Source: Neurospora tetrasperma FGSC 2508
Lineage: Eukaryota > Ascomycota > Sordariomycetes > Sordariales > Sordariaceae
DNA length: 64,000 nucleotides
Direction of reading: 5' to 3'
Assembly (NCBI RefSeq): GCF_000213175.1
Contig: NW_009799104.1
Span: forward strand, 2,696,632-2,760,631
Below, piece by piece: positions 11,055-24,130 of this stretch (its first letter is position 1; every line of letters begins with the position of its first letter). Below the pieces are notes generated by a model. It did not search any database. It saw only the letters and a list, made by a program, of their open reading frames with translations, and had not been told where the DNA came from. The position numbers were made by a program, and so were the translations under genes.

Positions 11055-12405
11055 ATTTTCTACTTTTATAAATTAGAGTATTCGTCGGTTAAAATTGTGT
11101 ATATATCTGGTTTAAAAATAGATATAGGGGTTTTACCTATATAGATAAAAATATATATAAATTTATTGCATTGGTTGGGGAAGGACTATTTATTATATAT
11201 CTAATATAAGTGAATTTCAGTATACTAAATTATATACACTATACTGCGGTCCTTAGTAATTATTCCTGATATATTAAAAAAGTCCGGGTTGGTAAATATA
11301 TAGTACTTTATACTATTAGTAGGCTCGATATAGCCGGGGCTACTAGTAAGGCCGCTAGTAGGGATGCTATTGAAACCTCCATTATTGTCCGAATTGCTAG
11401 AATTAGCAGACTTTAAATTTTCAATTATAACATTAAGGCTGTTATTAACTGTTTCGAAAGTGATACCTTTACTTTATAGCGAACGGACTTAAACTTTAAG
11501 AATGATATTTTTATTTAAAAGCTTTATTATCTTAATATTGTAACTAGTATAAAGAGCCTCCTTAACTTCAAATTCGCTAAGCTAACCCTTAGCCTCATTT
11601 TTTTTAATAAATAATATTATTCTAGAGGGCCTTTTGGGTTTGGATATAGATTCGCTCGTTAATTTCTTTTTTGAATATCTTTTAATAATAGCTAGCCCGG
11701 GTTGAATAGAAAGCCTCCGTAATAGTATTAATACTAGTATTGAAAACCGGAAGGTGGGCGATATTAGTAGTATACTAACGAAAGATAATAGGATATACAT
11801 TAATTCATTCGCTAATTTGAAATCTATTATAGAAGTAGGCCAAGGAAACTCTATAATTATTATTATTGTTATAGAAACGCAAAGCTAATATTGCTATTTC
11901 GTTATCGGTAATTTTACCTTCGGGGTCGGTATAGAGTAGAATTTTCGTTCCTAGGAATATAAATTTAGATTATAAAAATTAAAACCCGGAAGGTAATTGG
12001 GGGGGGGGGGGGGGGGAGGGGGTATTTACAAGCCTTATTTAGTAGGAATAGGTTAATTGTTAACTATATTATAATTAAACGCCGTTACTTAATCGATAAT
12101 AGGTACCTCGCCTAAAAGGGAATAATAAGTACTATTGGCTCGAGATTTGGTCTTAATATTAATATAATCATTAATAATCGATTTAGTATCGTTATCGTTC
12201 CTAGGGTAATTAAAATAGTCTTAGCCGGTAATTGTTATTGTAATTGAAATTAAATTTATATAATAGCTACAATAATTATCGAAGCCGTTTATAATTCCTC
12301 AATCCTACAAGGCCTAGACGTTAAATTAATTAATTAAATACTAGCCTACTAACTATAATAATAATTACCTCATACACGCGCTATACAATTAAAGGTATAA
12401 TAAAC
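11055..12405 (-). pseudogene. G1 gag, proximal part
   Basis: From 12405 leftwards the minus strand encodes the start of G1 gag. A frame through about 11260-11800 is Asn/Ser-rich and includes an open 72-codon piece at 11582-11800. Near 11070-11140 the frame reads GKTPISIFKPDIYTILTDEY and runs straight into the distal gag beyond the MITE. The 5' leader carries a primer-binding-site candidate (RC of 12391-12405). An 18-G run at 11999-12016 lies in the coding region and is probably an expansion. I assign gag by position and composition, not by a full domain match. Confidence 0.5.
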
Positions 12406-12640
12406 TATTACGGGGTAAAGGCACCGTTATAGGTAAGCTACGATATTTATTATTGTACGAAGGAAGTAAGAGGAGAGTATACGCTAGCCTAGGTTTATAA
12501 GGGTTGCATAACCTAATAGGGTAGGTTGCGTAGAGCCCTAATATCCGGGCTGGTGCTAGTGCCGTGGTACGGCACCGATAGTACGTAATCTAGTTATGTG
12601 CTATGGCAAGGCACAGGGCATGTGATCTAGCCCTGTAACA
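12406..12640 (-). repeat. G1 5' LTR (235 bp)
   Basis: On the minus strand it begins TGTTAC and ends GTAATA, an inverted pair once one RIP change is allowed. It is followed at once by GTTTATTATACC, almost the same sequence that follows the LTR at 29141-29346. It is GC-richer than its surroundings and contains a GTGCCGTGGTACGGCAC palindrome (12553-12569). No partner LTR was found at the left side of G1. Confidence 0.6.
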
Positions 12641-13990
12641 GGTGGAGGGGAAATTATAAGTTTAATACTAAGAATTAAAGCAGCCCGAGCCGGGAGCGAT
12701 GAAAAAGTATATTTCAAACCGCCGGTTACCCTAATTACTAATCCGAAAGTAATTCTAATAAAGGGTTTAGAATTCTATAATTTTTCTATATTTATGAATA
12801 ATATTTTAGAATTATTCTATACAAATAAAATAATCGTTGGAAAACTCTACAATAAAGAGGTAATTACTAAACTTCTTATTAATAGTACAACGAAGGAACT
12901 TTGATTTGGTACGGCTATCCTAATTATAACTGCTAATTTTCAGAAATTCGTTGTTAAAGTTAGTAAAAAATTCGGAAAATAGCTCGCCGTTCTTCTACTT
13001 TATTTTAGCGAGGTTGTTGAAGGCGTAGTTTTAAGTATAATAAGTACTAAAGATTTACTAAATTTACTTAAATAGCTCAATCGGATCTTTATCACCGGAG
13101 AGGGTATAAACAGTCCAATAGCCCTCTAACCGCTACTACTTATCGATTAGTAGGGTATTAAAGATCTCGATCTACGTAGCATCGGAATCGGTAAGCAAAC
13201 CGGCTTTAAAGTTGAAATTATACGTTTTAATTAATTTATTATAATAAAAGAAAAAGGTAGTAAATTTACTATCCTACTCAAGGAGCTTAAACAGCTTCCG
13301 TTGGTATAGTCTAGCAAGATTATTATTGGATTCCTCGTCGTTACTGTCGTCGGCTTTGGACTTTCCTTTATTCTTCTTATTATTAGGGGAATCTTACTTA
13401 GTAGGATACATAAATTCAAACTTTAAAGTAGGCTGGGAATAAACATAAAAAAGGGTTTATAGATTTTAATTTTCCCCTTCAATTCTAAACTAACCTATAA
13501 AGCTCGGAATAAACTACCGAGTAGGCCAGTAATATTAGGAAGTATTCTAGTACTCCCTATTACTAAAGGATTGCAGGAAACTTCTATATCAGTATCAATA
13601 TCGTCGTTATCATTCGGTATAAAAAACGAAACTAATCTAATACTAATATATACTACGCTATTAATTACAAATAGTCCTTCCTTCCAATAGTTAACTAATA
13701 AAAGGGTAGAACCTAATATAAGGGGACAGCAGAACAATATACGGGTATTAGCCACTATATATGTATTAAGATTCCACGAAGAAAGAAAGGAGAAACCGCT
13801 ACCCTCTAGGTAGGTTGAGTGCTAGAGCTTAAATAGCCGTACGCTCTAGTAGTGCCTTATAGCTTGAAGCTGCAAAAGAATACTCTAGAAGCCCGGGGCG
13901 CCGTAGTACCGCGGTCCGAGTCGACTGGGGCAGTCTCAATGCAGGCTGCTATCTTAGCACTCAAGTCTGGCCAATTAGATCCAAATACCT
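12641..13990 (-). pseudogene. Minus-strand retrotransposon gag interrupted by G1
   Basis: The minus strand from about 13755 leftwards encodes a gag-like protein. An N-terminal stretch (open 86 codons at 13495-13755) is followed by a Lys/Asn/Asp-rich linker near 13320-13400. A region at 12790-13150 resembles retrotransposon gag capsids: a W.LEGYWTVY segment, then spaced FxxFxxxFNNEF. Stops are TAA/TAG at Gln positions. The gag frame stops at 12640, where the G1 LTR begins, so G1 probably inserted here. The leader contains a possible primer-binding site, TGGCGCCCGACA (RC of 13991-14002). Superfamily is uncertain. Confidence 0.6.
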
Positions 13991-14040
13991 TGTCGGGCGC
14001 CAGTCCCATGACATACTCTAAGAACTAACTTTAGAATTAC
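13800..14040. other. GC-richer leader with primer-binding-site candidate
   Basis: This stretch is less AT-rich than its flanks. Read on the minus strand, TGTCATGGGACTGGCGCCCGA lies at 13993-14013. TGGCGCC is the start of the classic tRNA-Lys primer-binding site, so the LTR of the interrupted minus-strand element would lie to the right of 14010. I could not delimit that LTR. Confidence 0.4.
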
Positions 14041-14512
14041 CTACTAAAAGTAGAAGGGAAAATAAATAAAAAATTAACAATTTATACTAATGTTTTATCG
14101 CCGCTTAAATTTCTAAGATTATACTTCCGGAAAATAGTTCTAATAATAAAAAATCCTAGCCTAATACTATAACTTTCACAAACGACGGTAGTGGCTATAG
14201 GTCGGTATTATATATTACTATAATATTAATATTTAATAGTAAAGGTACTACTATTGAATACTCTACTAAATTTTATACTTAATATCTCTATATCCAATCC
14301 GCTCAATCGGACGACCCCTAGCTCTTCAATACTAAGCATAAGAACTTCTCGCTTATCGCCCGCTCTATCGAAGGCGCCCCCTTCGAAATTATTAAATTTA
14401 AACTTATTAAAATTTTAGCTAAATTCCCTACTAAGTAGCTTAAAGCGGAGGCTCTCCTAGTAAAACTTACTACGGAGTATAAAACAAAATATTATTGTCT
14501 ATTTTTTTCATA

Positions 14513-14526
14513 AATATAAGGAGTTG
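14513..14526. repeat. 14-bp target duplication, left copy
   Basis: AATATAAGGAGTTG recurs at 14675-14688 on the other side of the truncated SINE-like copy. The first base or two could belong to the tail. Confidence 0.88.
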
Positions 14527-14674
14527 GTTAGGGTTGGATATAGAGAAGCTGAGGGTTTTTATTCGAATTCAACAAACGGTTTTTCCCTTGGACTAAGAAC
14601 GAAGCAGCACCGCATACCCCTTGGGTAGACTAGTATAGCTAGTTAGGTGTGATAAGACTAATAATAATAATAAT
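14527..14674 (+). mobile_element. 5'-truncated copy of the SINE-like retroposon
   Basis: This 148-bp segment matches the last 140 bp of the element at 2080-2884 at most positions, with shared stretches such as CGAATTCAACAAACGG and CTAAGAACGAAG. It starts abruptly inside that sequence at the telomere-like GGTTAGGGTTGG. It ends in (AAT)n where the other copy ends in (AAAT)n. A 14-bp duplication flanks it. A 5' truncation with long duplications is typical of target-primed reverse transcription by a LINE-encoded enzyme. Confidence 0.85.
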
Positions 14675-15232
14675 AATATAAGGAGTTGAAGATAATTAAA
14701 AATATAAATTAATAGTAGTTTAAGGATGATTTTACCTACTTGATTAACTACTACAATTTTAATAATAGTAGAAAAATCTATTATTCATATTAAAAAATCT
14801 CGAACTATATTTACGCTACTCTTAGTTGCTAAAACCCCTAATCTCCTAATTATAAATATAATAAATATTTAATTCTGGCTTTTCATTTTGCGAAGAATTT
14901 AGAATATAAGGATTAGTACAATAGAAATTCCAACCCCTATTATAAGACCGGCTCTAGTACTACTATTATTGGTACTTTTAGCGCCCCTGTTTTGACTAGA
15001 GAGGCTACTGTTAGTTAAGGAGGTTCTACTATAGATTTTAATATAATATTAACTTCCAACGTCCAATTTCTTATTTAATTAATAATAACGTTTTCGAATA
15101 TAGTATAAAGAACGGTATATATCCTTGTTATAGTAAGAAGGGCTATTTCTTAGTAGAATACTATTCCTGTATCAACTTTAAGAAGGAAGTTAGAACCTGT
15201 AAGGATAGAGATAGCAATTGAAATAAGAATAA

Positions 15233-16433
<1,201 letters not shown>

Positions 16434-16441
16434 TTCGTTAA

Positions 16442-19400
16442 GAATTAACCTCCCTATACCTACTAAAAATTTATACGCACCTACTTTTTTAATCTAATAG
16501 CCGATATATAAAATATACCGTTTTGATTATAAAAACCGTAATCTATTATATTTTGAAATAGGTTAACCTAATAAATCCCCTATAAATCTTAGACTTTAGC
16601 GGGCAAACTAGTAAATCTAATAGCGCTAATTTAATATAGTAATACTTTTATAATATTAAAGGTAGTCTATTTAAAATACTTATATTTAAAAGCTCTAATT
16701 CTAATAAGAGTAATATTAATTTAAAGAATTTATTAGAGAGGGAGGAGAGGGATAAAATTAACGATATTTTAATAGCTTTATTCCCTCTCTTTCCTATTAC
16801 CTACTCCCCTCTCTCTTTTTATTATTTATTCTCATACTTTTACTATTTAATATTTCCCTAATTTATTATCCTTGTTATTCTTGTAAATTACTTTGATATA
16901 ACTACGTATTTTATTCTAATTATAAGTATAAGCGTTATTAATATTCATTTTTTTAATATTAAACCCTAACTTATATTAAGAATAATTATATTACGCTAAG
17001 GCTCGAATAGTATTAGAATTATATAATTTACTTTTTAAAGTTAGTATTTTTAATTATAATTTAATTAGTAGTATTACGAATAAAAGTTTATTACTAAACG
17101 GCCCCCCTTACTTATATAAGCGGCCTTTAAGTACTATTTTAGCGGCCGGTTCATATTTAAAATCTTTATTTACTATATTATAATATAAGAATTAGTATAG
17201 GGAATAACCGGACTATAAATAATTATAAATAATTTATATATTATTAGCGTAAATAGTAGAAGGGATAATATATATCCTTAATTATTAAAGCTATTTTACC
17301 CTCTTTTAATAGAGTCTCTATTTTATAGGTATAAAGAAGCCTATATTAGGCTCTAAAGCTATTCGAATAAGGTTTAAGAGGGGTATTAAGGAGTTCCAAC
17401 CGTTTTAAAGGTAATATTGTATTAAATTTATAATTTTAATAATTAATAAAATTAAATACCTAAATAAATAATTTATAAGGGTACTTACTTATTTATTCGC
17501 AATTAATTTATTCAATACGTATATAAATATCCGACGTTACTAATTTATTTATATATATTTTATAATAATAATTAATATACTATAGATAAACTTTATATAC
17601 TTTAATTAAATTATTACGAACTAATAAATTATACTTTTTACGAAATCTATTATTAATTTCATTTAGTAATATTATTTTCTATCCCTAATTAAAGTAACCT
17701 TTAATATAATAGCCCGCCCATTCCCTTTTATAGGGTAATAGTAATTCCCTAATTTACAAGATAATATTATCCTACTTTATAAATTAGCGTTATAGAATCG
17801 ATTAAATATATTCAAAGTCTTTTATATTAGAGGAGTAAATTATATATTACTATATAAAGAATAATATTAACTTTATATTAGCGATTTTATCCGGTAAGGG
17901 ATTGAAATTGGCTATAACGGTGATTATTATAGTAACTTTAGTATTGCGCCGCTTTAATTCCTTAAAATCCTCTTTATTATATTACTCTTCTAATAATAAT
18001 AGTAATATAAATTACTTATATACCTAGTCTTTCCTAAAGTAATTAACAATATTATAATTAATATACTATACGTAATACTATTATTAAATATTAGGGAAGG
18101 TTTAATTAATTATATTAGTAAATTAGGGGTTACTATTAATAATAATTACTACCGGGTAAAGGATTTTAAAGTTATTAGCTACTTCCTTAATATACTTTAT
18201 TAAGAAGCTAAATCCTTCCTCTCTCTTATTGTTTAAAAACGTTTAAAAGATTAGTATTAAAGTTTTTACTAGTATAAGAATTACGCTTTAAATAAGAAAG
18301 AGGTTATAATAATTAGTTTTATATATTATATTAATTAAAAGAGTATAAGGAAATTTAAAGTATATTCGACGCTACTAATTAGTAGTTTAGAAGGCGTAAT
18401 ATAATATATTATTATCCCCTTCGAAGGTTTTATATTTAAAAGCGAAATTATCTTCGTATACTTTTTTAATAAATATTTAGGTATTATTATATCCCTTTCG
18501 AAGGTTATAGCGTATAATTTAGTATATATTATTGAGGTTGCTATAAATTTAAGGGATTTTAAAATACTTATCCTTTACTATAGCGAGGATAATTTATATT
18601 ATAAGGTTATATTAGAGTAGAAGGTTATTTAAAAAGGTATTTGCTTTAGGGTTAATTTCGTAGTCCTAAATTATAGTACGAAATATAAAGTAGTATTCTA
18701 ACGTACGTAATAGAGGATAGCCTTAATATATTAAATCTATTACCCAAGTAGTCTATTTCTATTCTATATTCTTTTTAATTTGGAATATAATTTTAAATAG
18801 ATAGTGGCGCGCTTTCTTTCGTAATATAACCTTCCTCTTTAAATTTTTATCCTATATTAATAGCGGGTAGTAATTAGCGTAAATATAATGAAAAAATAAT
18901 TTTATTAATAGAACCGTCTCCTTCGTACCCCGGTTTTTTAAATTTATAGCTATATTAAATTATAATACTAAAGTAATAATAACGATAGAAATTAACGAAG
19001 TATACGAATAATTTATTATAATCTTCAATTGGGTCGAAAGAGAAGAAGGGATTATTTATTAGTACAATCCAAATAGTTTCGGGGTCGAAGGAAGTATTAA
19101 AAACGAAGGTACTAATTAAAGAGTCTAACGTATAATAGTAAGGACGCTAGGGGGCCGACGTACGAAAGCGCTTATTAGAAGAGGGTATTTATAGTAATTA
19201 ATTAATATAGAAATTGATTGAATACGACGATTCTATATATATTAAGGGTATTATTATTAGAAAATATTTATTTGTACGGACTAAAAAATCTATTTATACG
19301 GACTAAAAAATTATAATATTAATAATAATTTTATAGAATGAAATTAGATAAATATAAAAGTAGTACCGTTTTACTTATTGATTTTTAATAGATTTAATCT

Positions 19401-19948
19401 ATATTACGCTAAAGCTAAAGGCCCTTTAGATTAAAATATTTACTTTATTATTAAAATTATTATTATTCTTTTAATTTCTATAAGTACTATTTCCGTTCCT
19501 AAGGTTCTAGGGTGCCCTTTAATATAATTTGAATATTTAAAAATGTATAAAAAAAACCTAAAAATTATAAGCCTATTTTAAAATATATACCCCTACGCTA
19601 TTATAAAGAAATTTTTAAAGTTTTAATTTTAAAGTCTATATAAATAGACTTTATAGTCCGTATAAATAAATATTCTCTATTATTAAATATAAAGTACTAA
19701 TATAGAATATTAATATAAAGTACTAGTACGATTATACGTAAAGTACTAACGTAATTGCGTATAATTAGCGGTATAAAAAAGAGTAAAAAATAATAATTAA
19801 GTTAGAGTAATATTACTTATATTAAAAAGACGAAATTTTGCGGGTAAAAACGGGATTTATAATATTAAATATTATCAGTTAAACTGCCCTATTTTTCTAA
19901 TAGGGGTGGGTACGTATAAATTTTTAATAAGTATAGGGAGGTTATCCC
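16442..19948 (-). mobile_element. MULE-2: 3.5-kb Mutator-like element, heavily RIP-mutated
   Basis: The left end GAATTAACCTCCCTATACC and the right end ATAGGGAGGTTATCCC are inverted repeats matching the GAGTTAACC ends of MULE-4, allowing RIP changes. TTCGTTAA is duplicated at 16434-16441 and 19949-19956. Inner sequence aligns along its length with the MULEs at 26631-29140 and 30664-33713, including the CCTATAAATCTTAG block near each left end. Confidence 0.82.
16700..19150 (-). pseudogene. MULE-2 transposase relic
   Basis: The minus strand encodes a decayed Mutator-like transposase. The clearest part is near 18200-18320. It reads KTNYYNLFL, then KTL..IF.TFLNNKREEGFSFL, matching the family's YKTNRYNLPL...K(S/T)F....CFLN.E.EEDF.W core around the first catalytic Asp. 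The C-terminal region lies near 16900-17350, close to the left end. Related relics elsewhere in the window read NYSQYK.GP and a Gln/Glu/Asn-rich tail there. More than a dozen TAA/TAG interrupt it, mostly at Gln and Trp positions. Confidence 0.7.
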
Positions 19949-19956
19949 TTCGTTAA

Positions 19957-20530
19957 TTATTACGGGGCGAAATAGTACCGTTAGGGGTAGGGTAGGATAT
20001 ACGTTATTATATAAGGGAGGAGAAGGGAAGTATATATAAAAGATTAATTATATAAGTGAGAGCCTAATCTAAATTAGTCCGTACGTATATATATACGTAG
20101 GATTATACGTAATTAAAATCGTTAATAAGTCTAGATTAAAAATATATAGTATAATTATATTATAAATTAACCCTATAATATTATCCTCTTTTAAAAGAAG
20201 TTTATAAAATTGAAAAGTCTATCTATACGTATAATAATAGTTTTTACTTCAAAAATAATTATAATTTACTAAATATATTAGGGGTAATTTCCCGGACTAA
20301 ATATCTATTAATTATCGTATAACCTTATTAAATATTAAATATAATTTATCCTTTACGTTTTTATTAATTATTATATTAATTAATTCTATTATTATTATAT
20401 TTAAAAATAGTTTCGTATCGGTTATAGAGCCCGTTTCTTATTAGAAACGCGCGGAGCGGTAGCGTAGGGGCTCTAATATAAGAGCGGGGGGTTCGGAAGT
20501 AAAGCGTTAGAGGATTCTACGGACTCCTAA
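19957..20530. other. Probable G2 3' end or LTR region, unresolved
   Basis: This lies between MULE-2 and the end of the minus-strand G2 polyprotein. It contains a GC-rich patch (20436-20530) and a TATATATATACG palindrome (20080-20098). The 3' LTR of G2 would be expected here, but I found no partner copy on the right side to define it. Confidence 0.35.
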
Positions 20531-20559
20531 CGGTACCTGTTTATCCGGATTCTTATAAT

Positions 20560-22456
20560 AAATCTATTAGAAGTAATATTCGTAATCGATTATAATAGTA
20601 ACTAATTACTAAGTAGGGTCTCTAATCTTCTATTTAATTTAGTAATACTAATATATATTACTACCTAATTAAATATAATCGATAAACTTCCTAAAAGGCT
20701 ATTCCTCGTATTTTTCCTAATTATCTATACGTATTATTACCCGGCCTTTATTTATTTTTATATTTATTATAATATATTAACCGGATAGTCCCATATTTAA
20801 TTAGGGTTATACTATAGAAAATATAGAAGACGGGTAAATATTTTATATTAGTAGGTAGGAAGAAGTAAATTATATACGAATCGGCGTAAATAATTTCAAA
20901 AGAACCCTCCTAACGGCGGGAAAACTTCGTATATAATTAGTCGTTAATAAAGTTCGTAATATTCAAGAGAACTATATTATTAATATAGTACTTAAGGGAA
21001 TTAATACGTTTCTTATTAGTATTATCTTTATAATATTCCTATATATAGTAAGTCTATTAAATAAGAAAGTCCTATATCTTCTAAGAGCGGTCTACTAATT
21101 CGTTAATTTTATAATATTCTTTAAATCAAACCGGCGAAAGATTTAAGTATAATAGAATTCGGAATTCCGTACCTATATAAGGGTAGTAACTATAATTAAC
21201 GAAGAATAATAAAATCCTTATTAATAAGGAGATAGCGTTATTACCGGCGAATTTTACGAATAGTAACTACTTAGCCCAATCTATTTAAGTTTAACTAATA
21301 TATATTTTCAAAAACTACTTTATTTCCGTATTAATATATTTGATTTACGTATTAATTTAGGGGTAGAAAGCGGAGGTTAATTTCCTAATAATAAATAATC
21401 TTTTATAAAGAATAAATTGAAAGTATAATATAAATTCAATACTTCTATTAAATAGGATACTATTTAATAGACTATAGATATAATAAATACGGTCGATAAA
21501 TTAATTAATTAATTCCTTAGCCTCTAAAATCTTTATTAGGATATAATACCGTATCTTTATAAGATAGTCGACGATAATAGTAATATATTTAAAGGTTTAA
21601 TTAAAATAAGTACTTTCTAGCAACGGAGTAACGTAATCGACCGAAATTACCGTTTATAATATTAAAAAAATATTTACGGATTTAAAATAACTAACGGAAC
21701 TACGCTTAAATAATTTAATCTTAATATAAGGGTAATATCCTTTATAAAAGAGTTTTATATTATTATATATCCCTTCCTAATAGAAATTATATTACAAATA
21801 TTCGTACGTCGTATTATAATTAAAATAGCTTACACTAGGAATATTATATTAATAATTAGTTAATTAGAGTTAGAGGCCGTTATTATAGGGGTTAATAATA
21901 ATTTTATCCCTCTACTTCGTAATACTATTAATAATATAATATTTTAAAAAGCCTTTATAGAATACTTTTTAATAAATAATAATTATTATTATTATAATAC
22001 GTTTATTAAATAAAATACTAATTCTTAGAGGAAGATTGAAATTTCTTAATTTAAATAAATAAAATCGATAGTAGATTTAATATTGAATCCTTAAAGTTAA
22101 GTAGGTATAGCGAAAAATTAGTAGCGGGGTCCTCGAAATAACCGTTTTCGAACTATAAGGAGTCGAATAGAGGTCTCTTATAAGCGACGAAGCGGCCGTC
22201 CTCTTTACTATTAGAGCGGTTGTTAACTTTACGGCTCAAAGCGTCGGGGCGTAAATTCTTAAAGCCCGGGGTATATTTTATTAGGAAATTGAATTGAGAC
22301 AGGAATTAAAACTAATATATATACTGCTTAGTAAATTATTCATTCGTTATAAAGGTCTAAAGGTTCTTATAGTCCGTTAGAATATCGAAAGGCTATTAAA
22401 TACCTTTAAATTCTAGCCGCTACTCTTCGAATATTTTAATAATAATTAGTAATTAT
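20560..22456 (-). pseudogene. G2 integrase and C-terminal region
   Basis: Near 21140-21200 the minus strand reads YPYIGTEF, the family's YGFHP..G.EP motif after the integrase core. It continues through a Gln/Tyr/Asn-rich helix and KKRINSLKYY (about 20960-21090), matching the integrase C-terminal segment (NRKR...Y..GD.V.L). A chromodomain may follow at 20580-20800 but is too decayed to confirm. RNase H is expected around 22080-22456, where the frame is cut by the MITE. Confidence 0.68.
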
Positions 22457-22464
22457 TTATTATA
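22457..22464. repeat. 8-bp target duplication (left) of MITE-B
   Basis: TTATTATA is repeated at 22881-22888. Confidence 0.88.
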
Positions 22465-22880
22465 GAGAAACTCTATTCGCATAGGTATAAAACTCTTCGC
22501 ACGGGGGGTAAAAAGTGAAACTTTACTATATCTTTTTATACTTTAAAATTTATAATAGAGGGTAGTAAGGTATATTATACTTTTTCTCCCTTCTTCCTCT
22601 ATTTACTATAGCTTTTGTAAGAGCTGTAGGTATTTAGTAGCTCGAGAAAATCTAGGAAAAAGAAAGTGATTTATTAAAAATAATAAAAAGGATTTATAAT
22701 ACAAAAATCTAGAAACGTAAGATCTAGGTCATATCTCGGGCTATAAAACTAAAACCTAAGCCCAAAAATCCATAGAAAATCAACGAGTAATTTAGTACTA
22801 CTCACAGCCTCATCCAACAAGATCTGACTAAATTATACTTAGAAAAGCAAAAGTGGATCCCCGTGCGAATAGAGGTTCTC
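22465..22880. mobile_element. MITE-B: 416-bp element related to MULE-1
   Basis: Its ends, GAGAAACTCTATTCGCA and its right-hand complement, match the outer inverted repeats of MULE-1, including the GTGGATCC block near the right end. An 8-bp duplication flanks it. It has no coding capacity. I take it as a non-autonomous derivative of the MULE-1 family. It contains little RIP damage compared with the Gypsy sequence around it. Confidence 0.85.
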
Positions 22881-22888
22881 TTATTATA

Positions 22889-24130
22889 AACGTTGTAATT
22901 ATATTCCTATAAGGTATATTTGGCGGAAAAGCAGGCTATAGGGTAAAGGATCCTATTATTACTATACTAAAATAAGGTAATACTAACGGTCCAATTAAAA
23001 GCGTCTATTTCAATAATTATTTTTTTAGTCTAGTTGTAAATATTCGATATAGGGCCTTCTATAAAGGATTTCTTTAGAGATTCGAATATTTATTAGTAAT
23101 TAGTATTCTAAACCTAAGCTATATCCCTTTTTGTAAATTTGTAAAGTAGGGTTGCTATAGTCGAAAAATCTTTAATAAACTTCTAATAGAAATTCGCAAA
23201 GCCGAAGAATAATTAAAAGAACTTCTTAAACTCTAGGACTAGCTACTCAATTACTACTTTAACTTTCTCTAAGTCTATTTCAATACCTCCCGGGGTAATA
23301 ATTAGCCCTAAGTACTTAGTATGTATAATATAGAATTCGTATTTATTCATATCAATACTAAATCCTACTTTAGCCAACCGGTTGAAGATATTATTAATGT
23401 ACTATTCGTAGTCCCTTATATTATCCGAATAAATCAGAACGTTATTAAAATATACAATTATATAAATATTAGGGATATTATATAGAATATCGTTGATATA
23501 ATTCTAAAAAGTACCAGAGGCTCCTTATAGACCGAAGGGGATTACGAAGGATTTAAATAAACTAAAGTGTATTATAAATACAATTAGCTATTTATAGCCC
23601 TATTTTATTCGAATATAATTAAAGGCGGCTATTATATCGAACTTTATAAAAATCTTAATATAGTAAATTACATTTAAAATCTTCTTAATAAGTAGGAGTA
23701 AATAGCGGGACTTAAAGGTAATATTATTAATTCCTCTATAATTAACGCAAATGCGAACTCCGCCTTTTAGCTTCTTAATAAATTAAACCGGGGCTAAGGC
23801 TTCTGATTATAATAGCCGGATAAACTTCTTTCTTAGGTTATTATTAATCTATTTCTTAATAACGCTAAATTCGTTTGGGTTAAAGGTATAATTGTCAATA
23901 GCGGGCGGTAAAACTCCTAAATAAAGTTCGAATTTAAAGTCGTATAAATAATTAAGAGGGAGAACTTCTACTCCCTCCTACCTAACAGTACTAATATAGT
24001 ACAAATACTATTTGGGGAACTTAGCCTAGATTTTAGCATCGGTCTTTAAAAGTTTATTTGTTTTCTATAGAATTTAGGAATACTTTTAAATATAGTTTTA
24101 CCGATATTAATACTATTAGTACCAAAATTA
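22889..24130 (-). pseudogene. G2 reverse transcriptase
   Basis: The minus strand carries a readable Gypsy reverse transcriptase. FVIPFGL.GASGTF lies near 23510-23550. The catalytic YxDD box reads YFNN, followed by VLIYSDN, near 23420-23455. A KYEFY segment is followed by KYLGLIITPGGI near 23270-23350. The thumb and connection region runs to about 23180. In the catalytic box both Asp read as Asn. Interrupting stops occur where the family has Gln. Confidence 0.8.

Larger units (their letters stand above)
873..12640 (-). mobile_element. G1: Gypsy chromodomain LTR retrotransposon relic with three nested insertions
   Basis: This is a degraded minus-strand Gypsy element. From right to left it has a 5' LTR (12406-12640), gag, reverse transcriptase, integrase and a C-terminal chromodomain. 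Three elements interrupt it, each bounded by its own target duplication: 2080-2884, 6414-9898 and 10484-11054. Its reading frame is broken mainly by TAA/TAG at Gln and Trp positions, and Asp often reads as Asn, as expected from RIP. The 3' LTR was not identified, so the left boundary is approximate. Order of domains and sequence motifs place it among chromoviruses of the Gypsy superfamily. Confidence 0.82.
14040..15230 (+). pseudogene. G5: plus-strand gag relic with zinc knuckle
   Basis: Plus-strand coding remains, interrupted by the truncated SINE-like copy at 14527-14674. Near 15115-15180 the frame reads PCYSKKGYFLVEYYS, which is a zinc knuckle (C..C...GH....C) with Cys and His positions altered to Tyr in the RIP direction. 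A charged KKEVRTCKDRD tail follows. Zinc knuckles sit at the end of Gypsy and Copia gag proteins, where they bind RNA. No matching LTR was found. Confidence 0.5.
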
